This document shows positions 17,101 through 23,408 of a DNA stretch of 61,023 nt, piece after piece. How positions within the stretch are numbered: position 1 is the stretch's first letter; each line of letters opens with the position of its first letter. The DNA lies in IMG/VR virus record IMGVR_UViG_3300042554_000484, positions 1 through 61,023 of that record. One strand, 5' to 3'. This DNA comes from a virus. A program made the position numbers and the translations under genes. A model generated the notes under the pieces. That model was given only the letters and a program-made list of their open reading frames with translations. It did no database searches and was not told the DNA's origin.

Positions 17101-17276
17101 AGGTCTCCGGCCCGCTGCGGATCGTTGGGGTACTGCCCACTGAACCGGGCTAGGTAGTCGGCGCGGATGTCATCGCGGCTACGCTGCGCCCAGCCCTCGG
17201 GAAGATCAGATGTCCCGCCCTTGTGCGGGTTATGCGACGCCTGATTATGAGACCCATGCTTGACAACCGTGTCCAT
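14196..17276 (-). CDS. Four-module head-cargo polyprotein: zincin, unknown domain, basic region, GNAT
   Basis: About 1026 aa; the ATG at 17276 overlaps the MuF stop (TGATG). Four modules each follow a His-rich tag (tags near residues 7, 301, 500 and 646). Module 1 (20-260) is a zincin metallopeptidase with HEYGH at about 180 and a downstream LAESWAEW offering a Glu ligand. Module 2 (320-445) has VNMVDGSEPTKGFMVAMGG and DQISIWDVANFEEI, seen in actinobacterial mobile-element polyvalent proteins. Module 3 (515-645) is Arg-rich and helical. Module 4 (660-1027) includes a GNAT acetyltransferase core with LLRIDEEYQGTGFAKVF and HAALDVGGFAWARQGFDWA. The segment VAFEPGLRPVLKHGSHDQSS is duplicated before modules 2 and 3. 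Packaging and injection with the DNA is my inference. Confidence 0.75.
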   Translation of the reverse strand: MDTVVKHGSHNQASHNPHKGGTSDLPEGWAQRSRDDIRADYLARFSGQYPNDPQRAGDLADDFTDRTTEYTGPNGSRVRVELLGGGEPDAAAMRDTMEALNTCQSQVPVSGLTVVFSNAPFRDNADIVQDSTKAFVLRGEKQINMRPEYAQGAKLINREEGYSMPSAQTVSQVKYVVTHEYGHVTDKRSNRQIGDDYYALRDNGGMDALSTYGRFNDYEHLAESWAEWSLTGGSTTNPASTYFAGRYNWGTGVTKAAGDDEFERVIILDTFDPAVPPTAVKPIAKSVLVAFEPGLRPVLKHGSHDQSSHGRRGGGGSSLKLDGTVAQSIVERVRANGGLSVNMVDGSEPTKGFMVAMGGSKGAIMDADEFYDPERGPEALGSFMKSNRELSEGSYLGLWHNQADGKVYLDVSENIMDRDTAIDAGRKRDQISIWDVANFEEIDTGGTGAVGKAVAGSETAGPVEDDGRGDRRVRKDSVGEVRGRGIVVAFEPGLRPVLKHGSHDQSSHGRRGGGSSAADELRGVPGRYTPSGGGTFTSNFDTDEPSSRRGGGKTWQEEYEDQREAIAQALVTGDYSDLNLPESPLARRLGSAMGRVERRITRVAERVGIKRKKRWGFTDDEARSLRESYYEKYGRPSWMDKSLRKHLGGAHDQKSHGRGGGGASSGWGARQKDIDAMANVGPGRDVLEVGAAGGMDDDALRERVRDEYADVIEEGARDAVAEEMADEGWVDRSDDPDYEEPLMGNTYQQEFDERLEARMESDLDLYVADYGDEMRQSDLEGLDTDAFNEVYGIGHEGMTPDGRVVRLQAEVGDVTVERYWGENHVDVTGTIYTENGDWAGEFQRRFFVDDNGRVAVSHELLRIDEEYQGTGFAKVFNKRAEDYYISHGITDVHVHAALDVGGFAWARQGFDWARTGGATSSVKYQFDEVLDSGALPGSVERSGRSLRARLDLPTSDPDYPSPREVASWGFVDGAATWPGKEALLGTDWYGIKELSPSGPRRSTTETEAAAGAPSEPQIPGQQTLFD
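15309..15344 (-). repeat. His-rich tag, copy 4 (KHLGGAHDQKSH)
   Basis: Variant tag KHLGGAHDQKSHGRGGGG immediately before the acidic/GNAT module. It keeps the H-D-Q-x-S-H core and the glycine linker. Confidence 0.85.
15753..15782 (-). repeat. His-rich tag, copy 3 (KHGSHDQSSH)
   Basis: Identical to copy 2 over the tag and the preceding VAFEPGLRPVL, showing a recent intragenic duplication of the linker. Confidence 0.9.
16350..16379 (-). repeat. His-rich tag, copy 2 (KHGSHDQSSH)
   Basis: Precedes the second module of the polyprotein and follows VAFEPGLRPVL. The tag is followed by GRRGGGGSS. Confidence 0.9.
17232..17261 (-). repeat. His-rich tag, copy 1 (KHGSHNQASH)
   Basis: Slightly divergent first copy, near the N-terminus and directly before the zincin module. 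Confidence 0.9.
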
Positions 17277-18373
17277 CACACAGCCTCATCCATCAGACGC
17301 AACTCCGCAAGCCACCTATCCATGTCCTGCGACGGCAAACCAGTAAGCCCGCGAGACGGCGGAATCAACACAGCCGTACACCGACAATGCGGATGCGCCG
17401 GCGGCATCGTATGACCAGTCGGGAACGCAGCGTTCCACTGCACTCGCTTCCCACTCAACGACGAACACACGTCACACGGCTTCCCACGCCGAGACGCCGA
17501 AGGAGCCACAAGCCACTCCTTCTGCGACGACCCATCCAACAGGCCCGTCTTGTACGACGCATCCCACGAAGTCTGTCGCGCCATGTTCTGCGCCAACTGC
17601 AACTCCGTGCGGGCAATCATCTCCGCCCTACGCCGAATCAGCCTGTCCCGGTACGTCTTGGTCATCACGTCGGCCTTGGCCCGCGCCGCCTCCGGTGTCA
17701 TGCCAGCCCTCACGAGTTGCCGGATCGTCGTCGAATCGTAGTTGTCGACAGCCCTAGCCCAGCGGGTATGCAGGCCCACGGTCTGCCGCAACATGCGGGC
17801 CGTGTCATACGGGGAACGGCCCTGCGCGAGAGAGTCACGAATGACGTACCGAATCGCCGTCCGGTTCGCCCTGTCAATGTCCGTCACCAGCATGGCAGCG
17901 CGAGTGTCGGCGTAATACACGGCCCTCGGATCCACGAAGTCGACGATCACGTTACGGATCGGGTTGATCGCGAACTCGTCGACACCGCCACCATCCGGCA
18001 GGGCGAGGCTCGACGGGACAATGATCCCCGAAGGCAACCGGACACCCGGATCTTGCAGGATCGGCACACCCGGCCGGGCATCATTCCGCACCAGTCGAAC
18101 GAACTCTTCCTGAGCCCGACGAAGGTACGCCTTCTTGAGTTTCTCGGCGAGGCGTGCTTCAAGATAAGCGACCGTTATGTCGTTGATGAACTCTTCCACG
18201 GCACTCGGGTCCAGCGAAGAGATCGCGTTGACGAGCCACTCGACATCGGCCACCAGCCGCGTCTCCCGCAACATGCGGGCGATCTGGTCGGCGATTGCCT
18301 GCTCCGCCGGCGTGAAGGGGTTGCTCGGGCCGTAGCCGCCGGGGCGCCGCTTGCCGCCACGGATGATCGCCAC
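17276..18373 (-). CDS. MuF-like minor head protein
   Basis: 365 aa, GTG at 18373, three bases after the portal stop. It belongs to the phage Mu gpF/SPP1 gp7 family that binds the portal and is present in the head in few copies. Visible features are an N-terminal helical region, a linker (RRRAEMIARTELQLAQNMAR) and the C-terminal metal-binding-like motif PCDVCSSLSGKRV ... PPAHPHCRCTAVLIPP. It starts the coupled run MuF - cargo polyprotein. Confidence 0.85.
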   Translation of the reverse strand: MAIIRGGKRRPGGYGPSNPFTPAEQAIADQIARMLRETRLVADVEWLVNAISSLDPSAVEEFINDITVAYLEARLAEKLKKAYLRRAQEEFVRLVRNDARPGVPILQDPGVRLPSGIIVPSSLALPDGGGVDEFAINPIRNVIVDFVDPRAVYYADTRAAMLVTDIDRANRTAIRYVIRDSLAQGRSPYDTARMLRQTVGLHTRWARAVDNYDSTTIRQLVRAGMTPEAARAKADVMTKTYRDRLIRRRAEMIARTELQLAQNMARQTSWDASYKTGLLDGSSQKEWLVAPSASRRGKPCDVCSSLSGKRVQWNAAFPTGHTMPPAHPHCRCTAVLIPPSRGLTGLPSQDMDRWLAELRLMDEAV

Positions 18374-18376
18374 GGG

Positions 18377-19861
18377 TTACGCCTCTTCGTCGTCGGGCTC
18401 AGGCTCCTCGTCAGCCTTCTTACCCCCACCGAACGGTGCCGCACCACCTGGGAACGCCGGCGCGTCCGGCACAATCCCGGTGCGCTCGGCCAACTGGCGT
18501 TGCGCGTTCGGCAGAGCCAGGAGAGCCTTCTGGTCCTCTTCGCTCATGTCGGATCCGCCGGCGTCCTCGGTGTTGTGGGCAGCCGGGGGCAGGCCCGCAA
18601 GGTCGCGCAGGTGATCTTCGAGGGTGGGGTCGGGCACGAGGATGCCAGCGGCGGTCATCTTGGAGACGAAGTCGCTGATCTCGGTGAGGTCGACATGTGC
18701 CACCTCGGAGTACACGAGGTTGGGGCAGCGGGTCGTGTCCATGCCGTTGAGGCGCATGAGGCGCGGGATGGCGTGGGCGTTGATCGTGTCAGCGATCGTC
18801 TTGCACAGGCTATCCACAGCCATCGTCCACAGGTCCATCTTCGTCGCGCCGAGGGCAAACGAACCAACCCGGTCATGGCCGAGGAGGATGAAGTCGCTGA
18901 GGACCGACATGGCGATGCGCTGGTCATACCGCTGGATAATCTTGTCCGTGTCGAACTGACGTGACCCGCCCGACGACAGCAACGTCAACTCGAAGAGTTT
19001 ATGGCCCGCCTCGTCGTAGATGACGGGGAAGATGACGCCCTCGTTCTCGTTCCGCTTGATCGAGGTGACGATCTCCTTGACAGCGTTCAACACACCGATC
19101 TGCTCCGGGGTTGCTGTCGAGGACAGGTACTCCGGGGGCACATGGGCGACGGGAAGGCCGGCGAGGTCACGCTCGATACCGATCGCTTCGATCTCTTCGA
19201 TGCGGCGCTTGAAGTACCAGGGGCGGTAGGCGTTGCGGAGCAGTGAACGGCCCTCGGGGTTATTCTTCTGCGTCGTCGTGCGGAACAGCAGCGACTTGTC
19301 GATCGGGATGGTGTGCATCCCGCCACCGGACGGGTCGTACTGTGTGTACGCCTGGATTCCGCCGTCCTCGTCGAACTCCCACTTCATCCACGTCTCTTGG
19401 GCGCGGATCGGCCACTTGCGCCAGCCAATCTTGCCGTCATTGAACTTGGACCGCTTCTTCGGATCCTTCTGATCGGGGCCGAGGCGACGCTTGTACACGA
19501 TCTCGTGCCAGGACCAGCCGAACACAACGAAAGACAGGATCGAGGCGAGCGCGGAGTCCCACGAGTCGCTCATGTCATTGAGGCACTCTTCAACGAAACG
19601 GGCCGCCTCAACATCGTCCTCGGCGGGCTCGTCGGTGGCGCCGATCTCATTGAACGGGTCGATGCGCCATTCGAGGCGGGTGATGATCTTCTCGACGGCG
19701 AACAGGAATGAGCCGATGACCGGATCGTTGTCCGACATCTCCCGGTAGGTGCGGGTGCCGAGGCGGCCCCGCAACTGTGTGAGGAACTCCTCGTACACAT
19801 AGCCCGAGGAGCGGCGTAGACCGGTTGAGCCTATCTCGGTGAGATCGGGCCTCGGTGCCAT
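18377..19861 (-). CDS. Portal protein (Mu gp29/DUF935-like)
   Basis: 494 aa, ATG at 19861 with GGGAGAG upstream. It forms the dodecameric DNA-entry ring at one capsid vertex. The order of motifs (MSDNDPVIGSFLFAVEKIIT, LSFVVFGWSWHEIVYK, FKRRIEEIEAIGIERDLAGL, ISDFVSKMTAAGILVPDPTL) fits the gp29/DUF935-type portals. The C-terminus is acidic (DEEPEPDDEEA). MuF follows immediately, as usual. Confidence 0.85.
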   Translation of the reverse strand: MAPRPDLTEIGSTGLRRSSGYVYEEFLTQLRGRLGTRTYREMSDNDPVIGSFLFAVEKIITRLEWRIDPFNEIGATDEPAEDDVEAARFVEECLNDMSDSWDSALASILSFVVFGWSWHEIVYKRRLGPDQKDPKKRSKFNDGKIGWRKWPIRAQETWMKWEFDEDGGIQAYTQYDPSGGGMHTIPIDKSLLFRTTTQKNNPEGRSLLRNAYRPWYFKRRIEEIEAIGIERDLAGLPVAHVPPEYLSSTATPEQIGVLNAVKEIVTSIKRNENEGVIFPVIYDEAGHKLFELTLLSSGGSRQFDTDKIIQRYDQRIAMSVLSDFILLGHDRVGSFALGATKMDLWTMAVDSLCKTIADTINAHAIPRLMRLNGMDTTRCPNLVYSEVAHVDLTEISDFVSKMTAAGILVPDPTLEDHLRDLAGLPPAAHNTEDAGGSDMSEEDQKALLALPNAQRQLAERTGIVPDAPAFPGGAAPFGGGKKADEEPEPDDEEA

Positions 19862-19895
19862 GTCTCTCCCGGCTGCTCGATGGTCATGGGCGTGC

Positions 19896-19914
19896 TACCC
19901 CTCGGGCTAGTGTA
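19896..19914 (-). promoter_or_regulatory. Promoter element upstream of the portal
   Basis: Coding orientation: CCGG-TACACT-AGCCCGAGGGGTAG. It keeps the TACACT box and a downstream GGGGT but with a longer gap. Likely start of the head transcript. Confidence 0.5.
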
Positions 19915-19924
19915 CCGGCGTGCG

Positions 19925-20095
19925 TCACTGGGGGGTGGTTACGAGTCCGGCTTCGATGAGCGCGGCGGCGGTGCGCCCGTAGTGGCCTTGCAACGTCCAT
20001 GCCATTCCGTTGTCGACGAGTGACTGGAAGAAGGCGATGGTGTCGTCTTCGCTCAACTCGCCCTGCTCGTATTTGATGAGTGTGTCGATGTTCAT
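19925..20095 (-). CDS. Small conserved phage protein (YEQGELS...LQGHYGRTA family)
   Basis: 56 aa, ATG at 20095 with GGGAGA upstream. The sequence runs [20 protein letters not shown] to [20 protein letters not shown] and LIEAGL. I recognise this pattern from many aquatic phages and microviruses, where it is a short conserved protein of unknown function. Its presence in both ssDNA and dsDNA phages makes it notable. Own promoter element directly upstream. Confidence 0.8.
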   Translation of the reverse strand: MNIDTLIKYEQGELSEDDTIAFFQSLVDNGMAWTLQGHYGRTAAALIEAGLVTTPQ

Positions 20096-20111
20096 GGTGC
20101 TCTCCCTTCTG

Positions 20112-20131
20112 CCCCGCTGATACGGGGGTTA
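20112..20131 (-). promoter_or_regulatory. Promoter element upstream of 19925-20095
   Basis: Coding orientation: AACCCCCG-TATCAG-CGGGG. It overlaps the stop codon of the lysozyme gene, so the small gene can be expressed separately. Confidence 0.5.
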
Positions 20132-20716
20132 GTTCTTCTTGGGTGGTGTGGTCTTGCAGGGGTACAGGGCGAGGCCCTGACGGAACGGGGCCATGATCCA
20201 GTTCTCGTGATGCCAACTCGACCAGCCGCCGTACTGTGTGGCGTCGAGGGTGCCGTGCCGGGTCAGTCCCCAGGGCTGCCAGTTGCGGCCCTTGTCGCTC
20301 CACCGGTACACGATCTTCGACTGGCGGTAGGGGTCCATCATCGCGGCCATCGACCACCACGGCTTACCCGAGTGCGCGGAGGCTTGGATCTGCCAGACCC
20401 CATACGCTCCACTAAACCACGGCGAGTCAGCCCCGAGGTTCTGGTGCTTAGACTCGCGCCAGGTGATGGCCCAGGCTTGCTGGTGTGCCCTGCCGGTGAA
20501 GCCGGCCCGGTACAGGATCTTCGCCATGCGGTTCTTGCATGTCCATTCGGGCTTCGGCTTCTTGTCTAGTGCGGCCCGTGCTTCTTGCATAGATTGCTGT
20601 ACAGGTGGCGGGGGTGCCGCTTCGGCGTCGAGGGACGCAGCGAAAGCGAGCGGGATGGTGATGAGGGTCGCGAGGGTGATGTCGCGGATGTTGCGGCCTC
20701 GTGCGGTGAGTCGCAT
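20129..20716 (-). CDS. Secreted lysozyme/transglycosylase-like protein
   Basis: 195 aa from the ATG at 20716. An N-terminal signal peptide (RRGRN-type basic start in MRLTARGRNIRDITLATLIT, then a hydrophobic stretch and SLDAEAAP cleavage-like site) is followed by a proline-rich linker. The lysozyme-like fold has ITWRESKHQ (likely catalytic Glu) and SGAYGVWQIQASAHSG, as in SLT/Rpf-type transglycosylases. It should act on the host wall after Sec export. It is separate from the endolysin cassette at 41-43 kb and is preceded by two tiny membrane peptides. Confidence 0.75.
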   Translation of the reverse strand: MRLTARGRNIRDITLATLITIPLAFAASLDAEAAPPPPVQQSMQEARAALDKKPKPEWTCKNRMAKILYRAGFTGRAHQQAWAITWRESKHQNLGADSPWFSGAYGVWQIQASAHSGKPWWSMAAMMDPYRQSKIVYRWSDKGRNWQPWGLTRHGTLDATQYGGWSSWHHENWIMAPFRQGLALYPCKTTPPKKN

Positions 20717-20730
20717 AGAGGTTCCTTTCG

Positions 20731-20811
20731 TCAGCGTGACTCCCGTGCGAGGAGCCAGACGGCGAGGGCGATGAAGGTCCATCCGGCGAGGATGGACAGG
20801 GCGACTGTCAT
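20731..20811 (-). CDS. 26-aa transmembrane peptide
   Basis: MTVALSILAGWTFIALAVWL and LARESR: a single membrane helix with a basic tail. The ATG overlaps the stop of the preceding peptide (ATGA) and has GAGGTG upstream, so it looks translated. A lysis accessory role beside the secreted lysozyme is a guess. Confidence 0.6.
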   Translation of the reverse strand: MTVALSILAGWTFIALAVWLLARESR

Positions 20812-20885
20812 CCGGTCACCTCCTCGAAGATCACGACGGCGAGGCCGTAGGCGATGGCGGCGAGTGCGAGTGCGGCAGCCAACAT
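20808..20885 (-). CDS. 25-aa transmembrane peptide
   Basis: MLAAALALAAIAYGLAVVIF followed by EEVTG: one membrane helix with an acidic tail. It has AAGGGAG at the right distance and is the first gene after the promoter at 20921-20947. Charge is opposite to the next peptide, so the two might pair in the membrane (inference). Confidence 0.6.
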   Translation of the reverse strand: MLAAALALAAIAYGLAVVIFEEVTG

Positions 20886-20897
20886 GGTTCTCCCTTC

Positions 20898-20919
20898 CGC
20901 CGGGAGTCCCCCTCCCGGT
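20898..20919 (-). promoter_or_regulatory. Leader hairpin
   Basis: CCGGGAG and CTCCCGG flank a short loop in the 5' leader between the promoter element and the first micropeptide. It may stabilise the transcript or shape initiation. Confidence 0.35.
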
Positions 20920-20920
20920 C

Positions 20921-20947
20921 AACCCCAGTGTAGCACAACGGGGGTTT
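20921..20947 (-). promoter_or_regulatory. Consensus palindromic promoter/operator
   Basis: Coding orientation: AACCCCCGTTGTGC-TACACT-GGGGTT. The outer AACCCCC and GGGGTT arms form an inverted repeat around the -10 box. One of the best copies of the family. Confidence 0.75.
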
Positions 20948-21090
20948 CAGGCGGCGTAGGTGTGGCAGACACACTCATAACGCTCGCCACGCTCCATGAA
21001 GCCGTGACGGCAGCCCATCACCGTGTCATGCTCCGCTGCCAGATGGCGGCACTCGGCACACTTAGTGTCGATGTCAGCGATCATCATCAT
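20947..21090 (-). CDS. Small Cys/His zinc-binding-like protein
   Basis: 47 aa; ATG at 21090 (three Met codons in a row; AGGAGG about ten bases upstream of the first). CAECRHLAAEH, GCRHGF and CVCHTY give a dense Cys/His set expected to bind zinc. Function unknown. Its stop overlaps the promoter at 20921-20947. Confidence 0.65.
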   Translation of the reverse strand: MMMIADIDTKCAECRHLAAEHDTVMGCRHGFMERGERYECVCHTYAA

Positions 21091-21111
21091 CGTCTAGTCA
21101 CCTCCTCTCGC

Positions 21112-21534
21112 CTAGAACGGCGGGATGTCATCCTGAACGGGAGTGGCCCACGGGTCGTCCAGCGGCTTCACAGCCACGCCGGCGCTCTCAGCCTTCCGAT
21201 ACACGCCGCGCTTCAAGTCAGGGCCGATCGAGTAGGCGTTCACCTTGAGGGACTGCCGCTCGGACCCATCCTTCGCCGTGTAGGTATCCATGTACTGCCG
21301 GCCCACGACGATGACCTGATCGCCCTTCCGCAGCGACTCGACAGCGTTCTCCCCGAGGCCCTCCCACGCCTCGACCCGATACCACGTCGTCTCCGACTCG
21401 ACCCAGGAACCGTCCGGCTGCTTAGTCGACTTCGACGTGACCATACTGAAAGAGGCAACGGACTTGCCGGCCTGAGTGAAACGGATCTCCGGGTCGCCGC
21501 CGAGACGGCCAATCAGTGTGACGTTAGTAGACAT
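21112..21534 (-). CDS. ssb: Single-stranded DNA-binding protein
   Basis: 140 aa with one OB fold: MSTNVTLIGRLGGDPEIRFT, VASFSMVTSKSTKQPDGSWV, RVEAWEGLGENAVESLRKGD, VIVVGRQYMDTYTAKDG. It coats ssDNA in replication and recombination. The C-terminus DDPWATPVQDDIPPF is the acidic tip with terminal Phe that recruits host partners in bacterial SSBs. Normal length for a phage SSB. Confidence 0.95.
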   Translation of the reverse strand: MSTNVTLIGRLGGDPEIRFTQAGKSVASFSMVTSKSTKQPDGSWVESETTWYRVEAWEGLGENAVESLRKGDQVIVVGRQYMDTYTAKDGSERQSLKVNAYSIGPDLKRGVYRKAESAGVAVKPLDDPWATPVQDDIPPF

Positions 21535-21544
21535 GCTTCTCCCT

Positions 21545-21808
21545 TCAAGAGGCTTTCATAACGGGGATTGGAATAATGTTGCGCTGCCGGCGGAGCAGGC
21601 GACGCTGATGCTCAGTCGTGCCGCCCCAGATCCCGACGACGTTGACGTGGAGGGCGTACTCCAAGCAGGCGTCCTGCATCGGGCAAACATCGCACAGAGC
21701 CTTGACTTCGCGGATGTCCCGATAGACGATGCTGTTATCGGGGGTAAAGAACAGGTCGGTTCCCACCTGTGCACAAGGCTCGGAACCGGTAAAGGCTGGG
21801 TACTTCAT
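21545..21808 (-). CDS. WhiB-family transcription factor
   Basis: 87 aa. The ATG at 21808 overlaps the upstream stop (ATGA) and has AGGGAG eight bases away. Four cysteines (PCAQ, then LCDVCPMQDAC) bind a 4Fe-4S cluster in this family, followed by the turn motif VVGIWGGTTEHQRR that contacts DNA, and an Arg-rich tail. WhiB proteins act on the principal sigma factor in Actinobacteria only. It is one of two tandem WhiB-like genes here. Confidence 0.9.
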   Translation of the reverse strand: MKYPAFTGSEPCAQVGTDLFFTPDNSIVYRDIREVKALCDVCPMQDACLEYALHVNVVGIWGGTTEHQRRLLRRQRNIIPIPVMKAS

Positions 21809-22068
21809 GCACATTCTCCCTTTCGTTGTTTCAGACGGTCTTCACGAGTTGAGTTGTCGGGCCGGACACGGTAACCGTTCCGCCATACCACCCCGCCCGC
21901 GACGCCGTCGAAGTTGCTCTTCGAGGGGCGAACCGTAGTGATGCACTGCTCGACGATGGTGCACCGCTGGCAGTAATAGAGAGCGAGGCTGGCTTCGGGA
22001 AACTGGTAGTGATCGAACACTGAAGGCTCGACCCCAATACATGCGGCATCGGATAGATCCGCAATCAC
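21805..22068 (-). CDS. Divergent WhiB-like protein
   Basis: 87 aa from the GTG at 22068 (GGAGG five bases upstream). Four cysteines in WhiB spacing (AACIGVEP, then YYCQRCTIVEQC) and a degenerate glycine turn (GVAGGVVWRNGYRV). It probably holds an Fe-S cluster like its neighbour and was duplicated long ago. Mycobacteriophage WhiB proteins can repress host whiB2 and cause superinfection exclusion; the same here is possible but unproven. Confidence 0.8.
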   Translation of the reverse strand: MIADLSDAACIGVEPSVFDHYQFPEASLALYYCQRCTIVEQCITTVRPSKSNFDGVAGGVVWRNGYRVRPDNSTREDRLKQRKGECA

Positions 22069-22133
22069 GCTCACCTCCGGTTGAGAGCCTGGGGTTCAGG
22101 CTACCCCACCTGGGGTGAATGGGCAATCACCGG

Positions 22134-22394
22134 TCAGTCGTCGTCTATCTCTTCGTCGTCGTATTCCTCGACATCGAGCATTTCGCCGGCTGCACCGAGG
22201 AGGCCGTTGATGCGCCACTGCGGGTCATCGGACGCCCACGCGGCGACACTGGCGGCCCCAGTTTCGTCAAGATATTCGCAGACAACTATCCATGTGGTGA
22301 TCATGACGGGGCCGCCTTCATCGGCAGCGAGGATGGCCTGGACGGCGTCGGGCAACACCCGGTGCGGTTCGGGCTTCTCGGGGTCCGTGGTCAC
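22134..22394 (-). CDS. Hypothetical acidic protein
   Basis: 86 aa from a GTG overlapping the previous stop (GTGA). Central TTWIVVCEYLDETGAASVAA and WRINGLLGAAGEMLDVEEYD resemble a small beta-alpha family found in many actinophages, of unknown function. Strongly acidic C-terminus (DDEEIDDD). Confidence 0.6.
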   Translation of the reverse strand: MTTDPEKPEPHRVLPDAVQAILAADEGGPVMITTWIVVCEYLDETGAASVAAWASDDPQWRINGLLGAAGEMLDVEEYDDEEIDDD

Positions 22395-22519
22395 GTTCCA
22401 AGGGTAGAGCCTTGGCGGGCTTTCAGTAGGGCGCAGGTGGGGCATCCGGTCGTGTCGAGACGGGCTTCAGTGGTCCATGCTCCGCAGGAGGGGCAGCGGG
22501 TGATTGCGGGGTGACTCAT
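22391..22519 (-). CDS. 42-aa zinc-ribbon protein
   Basis: MSHPAITRCPSCGAWTTEAR then TTGCPTCALLKARQG: two CxxC pairs forming a zinc ribbon. Start and stop overlap both neighbours (ATGA, GTGA), so it is translationally coupled. Confidence 0.65.
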   Translation of the reverse strand: MSHPAITRCPSCGAWTTEARLDTTGCPTCALLKARQGSTLGT

Positions 22520-22896
22520 GGGTGGGCCTTTCGGGCGTTTCGGCGACAGAGGGCACAGTAGCGGGGGCCTTTCGGTTCGTCGTGTGGGCAGGTGTCGGGG
22601 AGGTTGTCGAGGGGGTCGGGGCGTGTGCGGGCTCGGGCTCGGAAGGCCGCAGCGGTCCATTCAGGGTTGGGGATTGGGATGGGGTGTCCTGACATGGTGG
22701 CGGGGCTGTGGGGCTCGCAGTAGGCGCCTGAGGGGTACAGGAGGGCGTCCTGGCCGCAGGTGGTGCTGGTGTCGGGGAACCAGTGCCCGCAGGTGTGTTT
22801 CCTACTCACGAGTAACCTTCCAGTGGGGGCAGGTTCGGGGCGCAGGTCTACCTCTCCACTTCCCGGCCTAGTAGGCACACCGTAGAAGCGGGTCAT
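22516..22896 (-). CDS. Zinc-finger-containing hypothetical protein
   Basis: 126 aa. Cys/His pairs at HTCGHWFPDTSTTCGQ, GAYCEPH and CPHDEPKGPRYCALCRRN. The C-terminal CPH...CALCRR motif is common in small actinophage early proteins. Nucleic-acid or protein binding is likely, but the role is unknown. Confidence 0.65.
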   Translation of the reverse strand: MTRFYGVPTRPGSGEVDLRPEPAPTGRLLVSRKHTCGHWFPDTSTTCGQDALLYPSGAYCEPHSPATMSGHPIPIPNPEWTAAAFRARARTRPDPLDNLPDTCPHDEPKGPRYCALCRRNARKAHP

Positions 22897-22943
22897 GAGC
22901 AGCCTTCACGTCATGAACACCGTGTTTACGCCCCGAACCCTAG

Positions 22944-23408
22944 TCAGGGGAGGAAGCGGCTGATGTCGATTCCGGCTTCCGATTCGAGGATCCTGAGTCC
23001 CTGCTCATACTTCCCGGTCAGTCGTGCTCGGATTGCAGGGTCGGGGATCCCGTCTATGCGCTGGTAGTTGTCGATCATGTCGGATGTCTTCACCCATGCG
23101 GCGATCGGGTTGCGGGCGAGTCGACTGACGTGGTCACCGTAGGGCTCATGCTTGTCGGTGCGCGTGAGCAGCCCCACGGCTTCGATCACGTCGGGGTGTG
23201 CGCCGAGGGCTCGCAGGTCGTCGAGGGTGTGCGGCGTGTCCTCGACAACGTCGTGGAGGAGGCCGGTGATGACGTAGGTGTCACCGAACTCGTGCAGTCG
23301 AGCGCCCACTCGCAGCGGGTGCAGGATGTAGGGGGATCCTTGCTTGTCGACCTGCCCGTCGTGGGCGCGGGTGGCGAACTCGATGGCGCCCTCGACGGTA
23401 ATCAGCAT
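22944..23408 (-). CDS. HD-domain hydrolase, MESH1/SpoT-hydrolase-like
   Basis: 154 aa, ATG at 23408. It has the motifs of the SpoT/MESH1 (p)ppGpp hydrolase family: ARAHDGQVDKQGSPYILHPL, GLLHDVVEDT with the HD pair and the adjacent ED, and AWVKTSDMIDN in place of KLADRLHN. These enzymes remove the 3'-pyrophosphate of alarmones with Mn2+. Length is normal for small alarmone hydrolases. It could lower host (p)ppGpp or protect against the RelA/SpoT-like domain at 11105-13717 (inference). Confidence 0.85.
   Translation of the reverse strand: MLITVEGAIEFATRAHDGQVDKQGSPYILHPLRVGARLHEFGDTYVITGLLHDVVEDTPHTLDDLRALGAHPDVIEAVGLLTRTDKHEPYGDHVSRLARNPIAAWVKTSDMIDNYQRIDGIPDPAIRARLTGKYEQGLRILESEAGIDISRFLP

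Noticed and set aside
14196-17276. Mom-type DNA modification enzyme as partner of the Com-like protein
   Set aside because: The GNAT core here lacks recognisable Mom features and sits in a head polyprotein; shared fold class is not enough.
17387-18964. 525-codon plus-strand open frame opposite MuF and portal
   Set aside because: Composition is Arg/His/Val-rich as expected of an antisense shadow; portal and MuF are unambiguous on the other strand.
22096-22117. CACCCC/GGGGTAG palindrome upstream of the WhiB pair as a further promoter element
   Set aside because: It has the C/G arms but no TAnnnT box between them, so I did not count it in the family.
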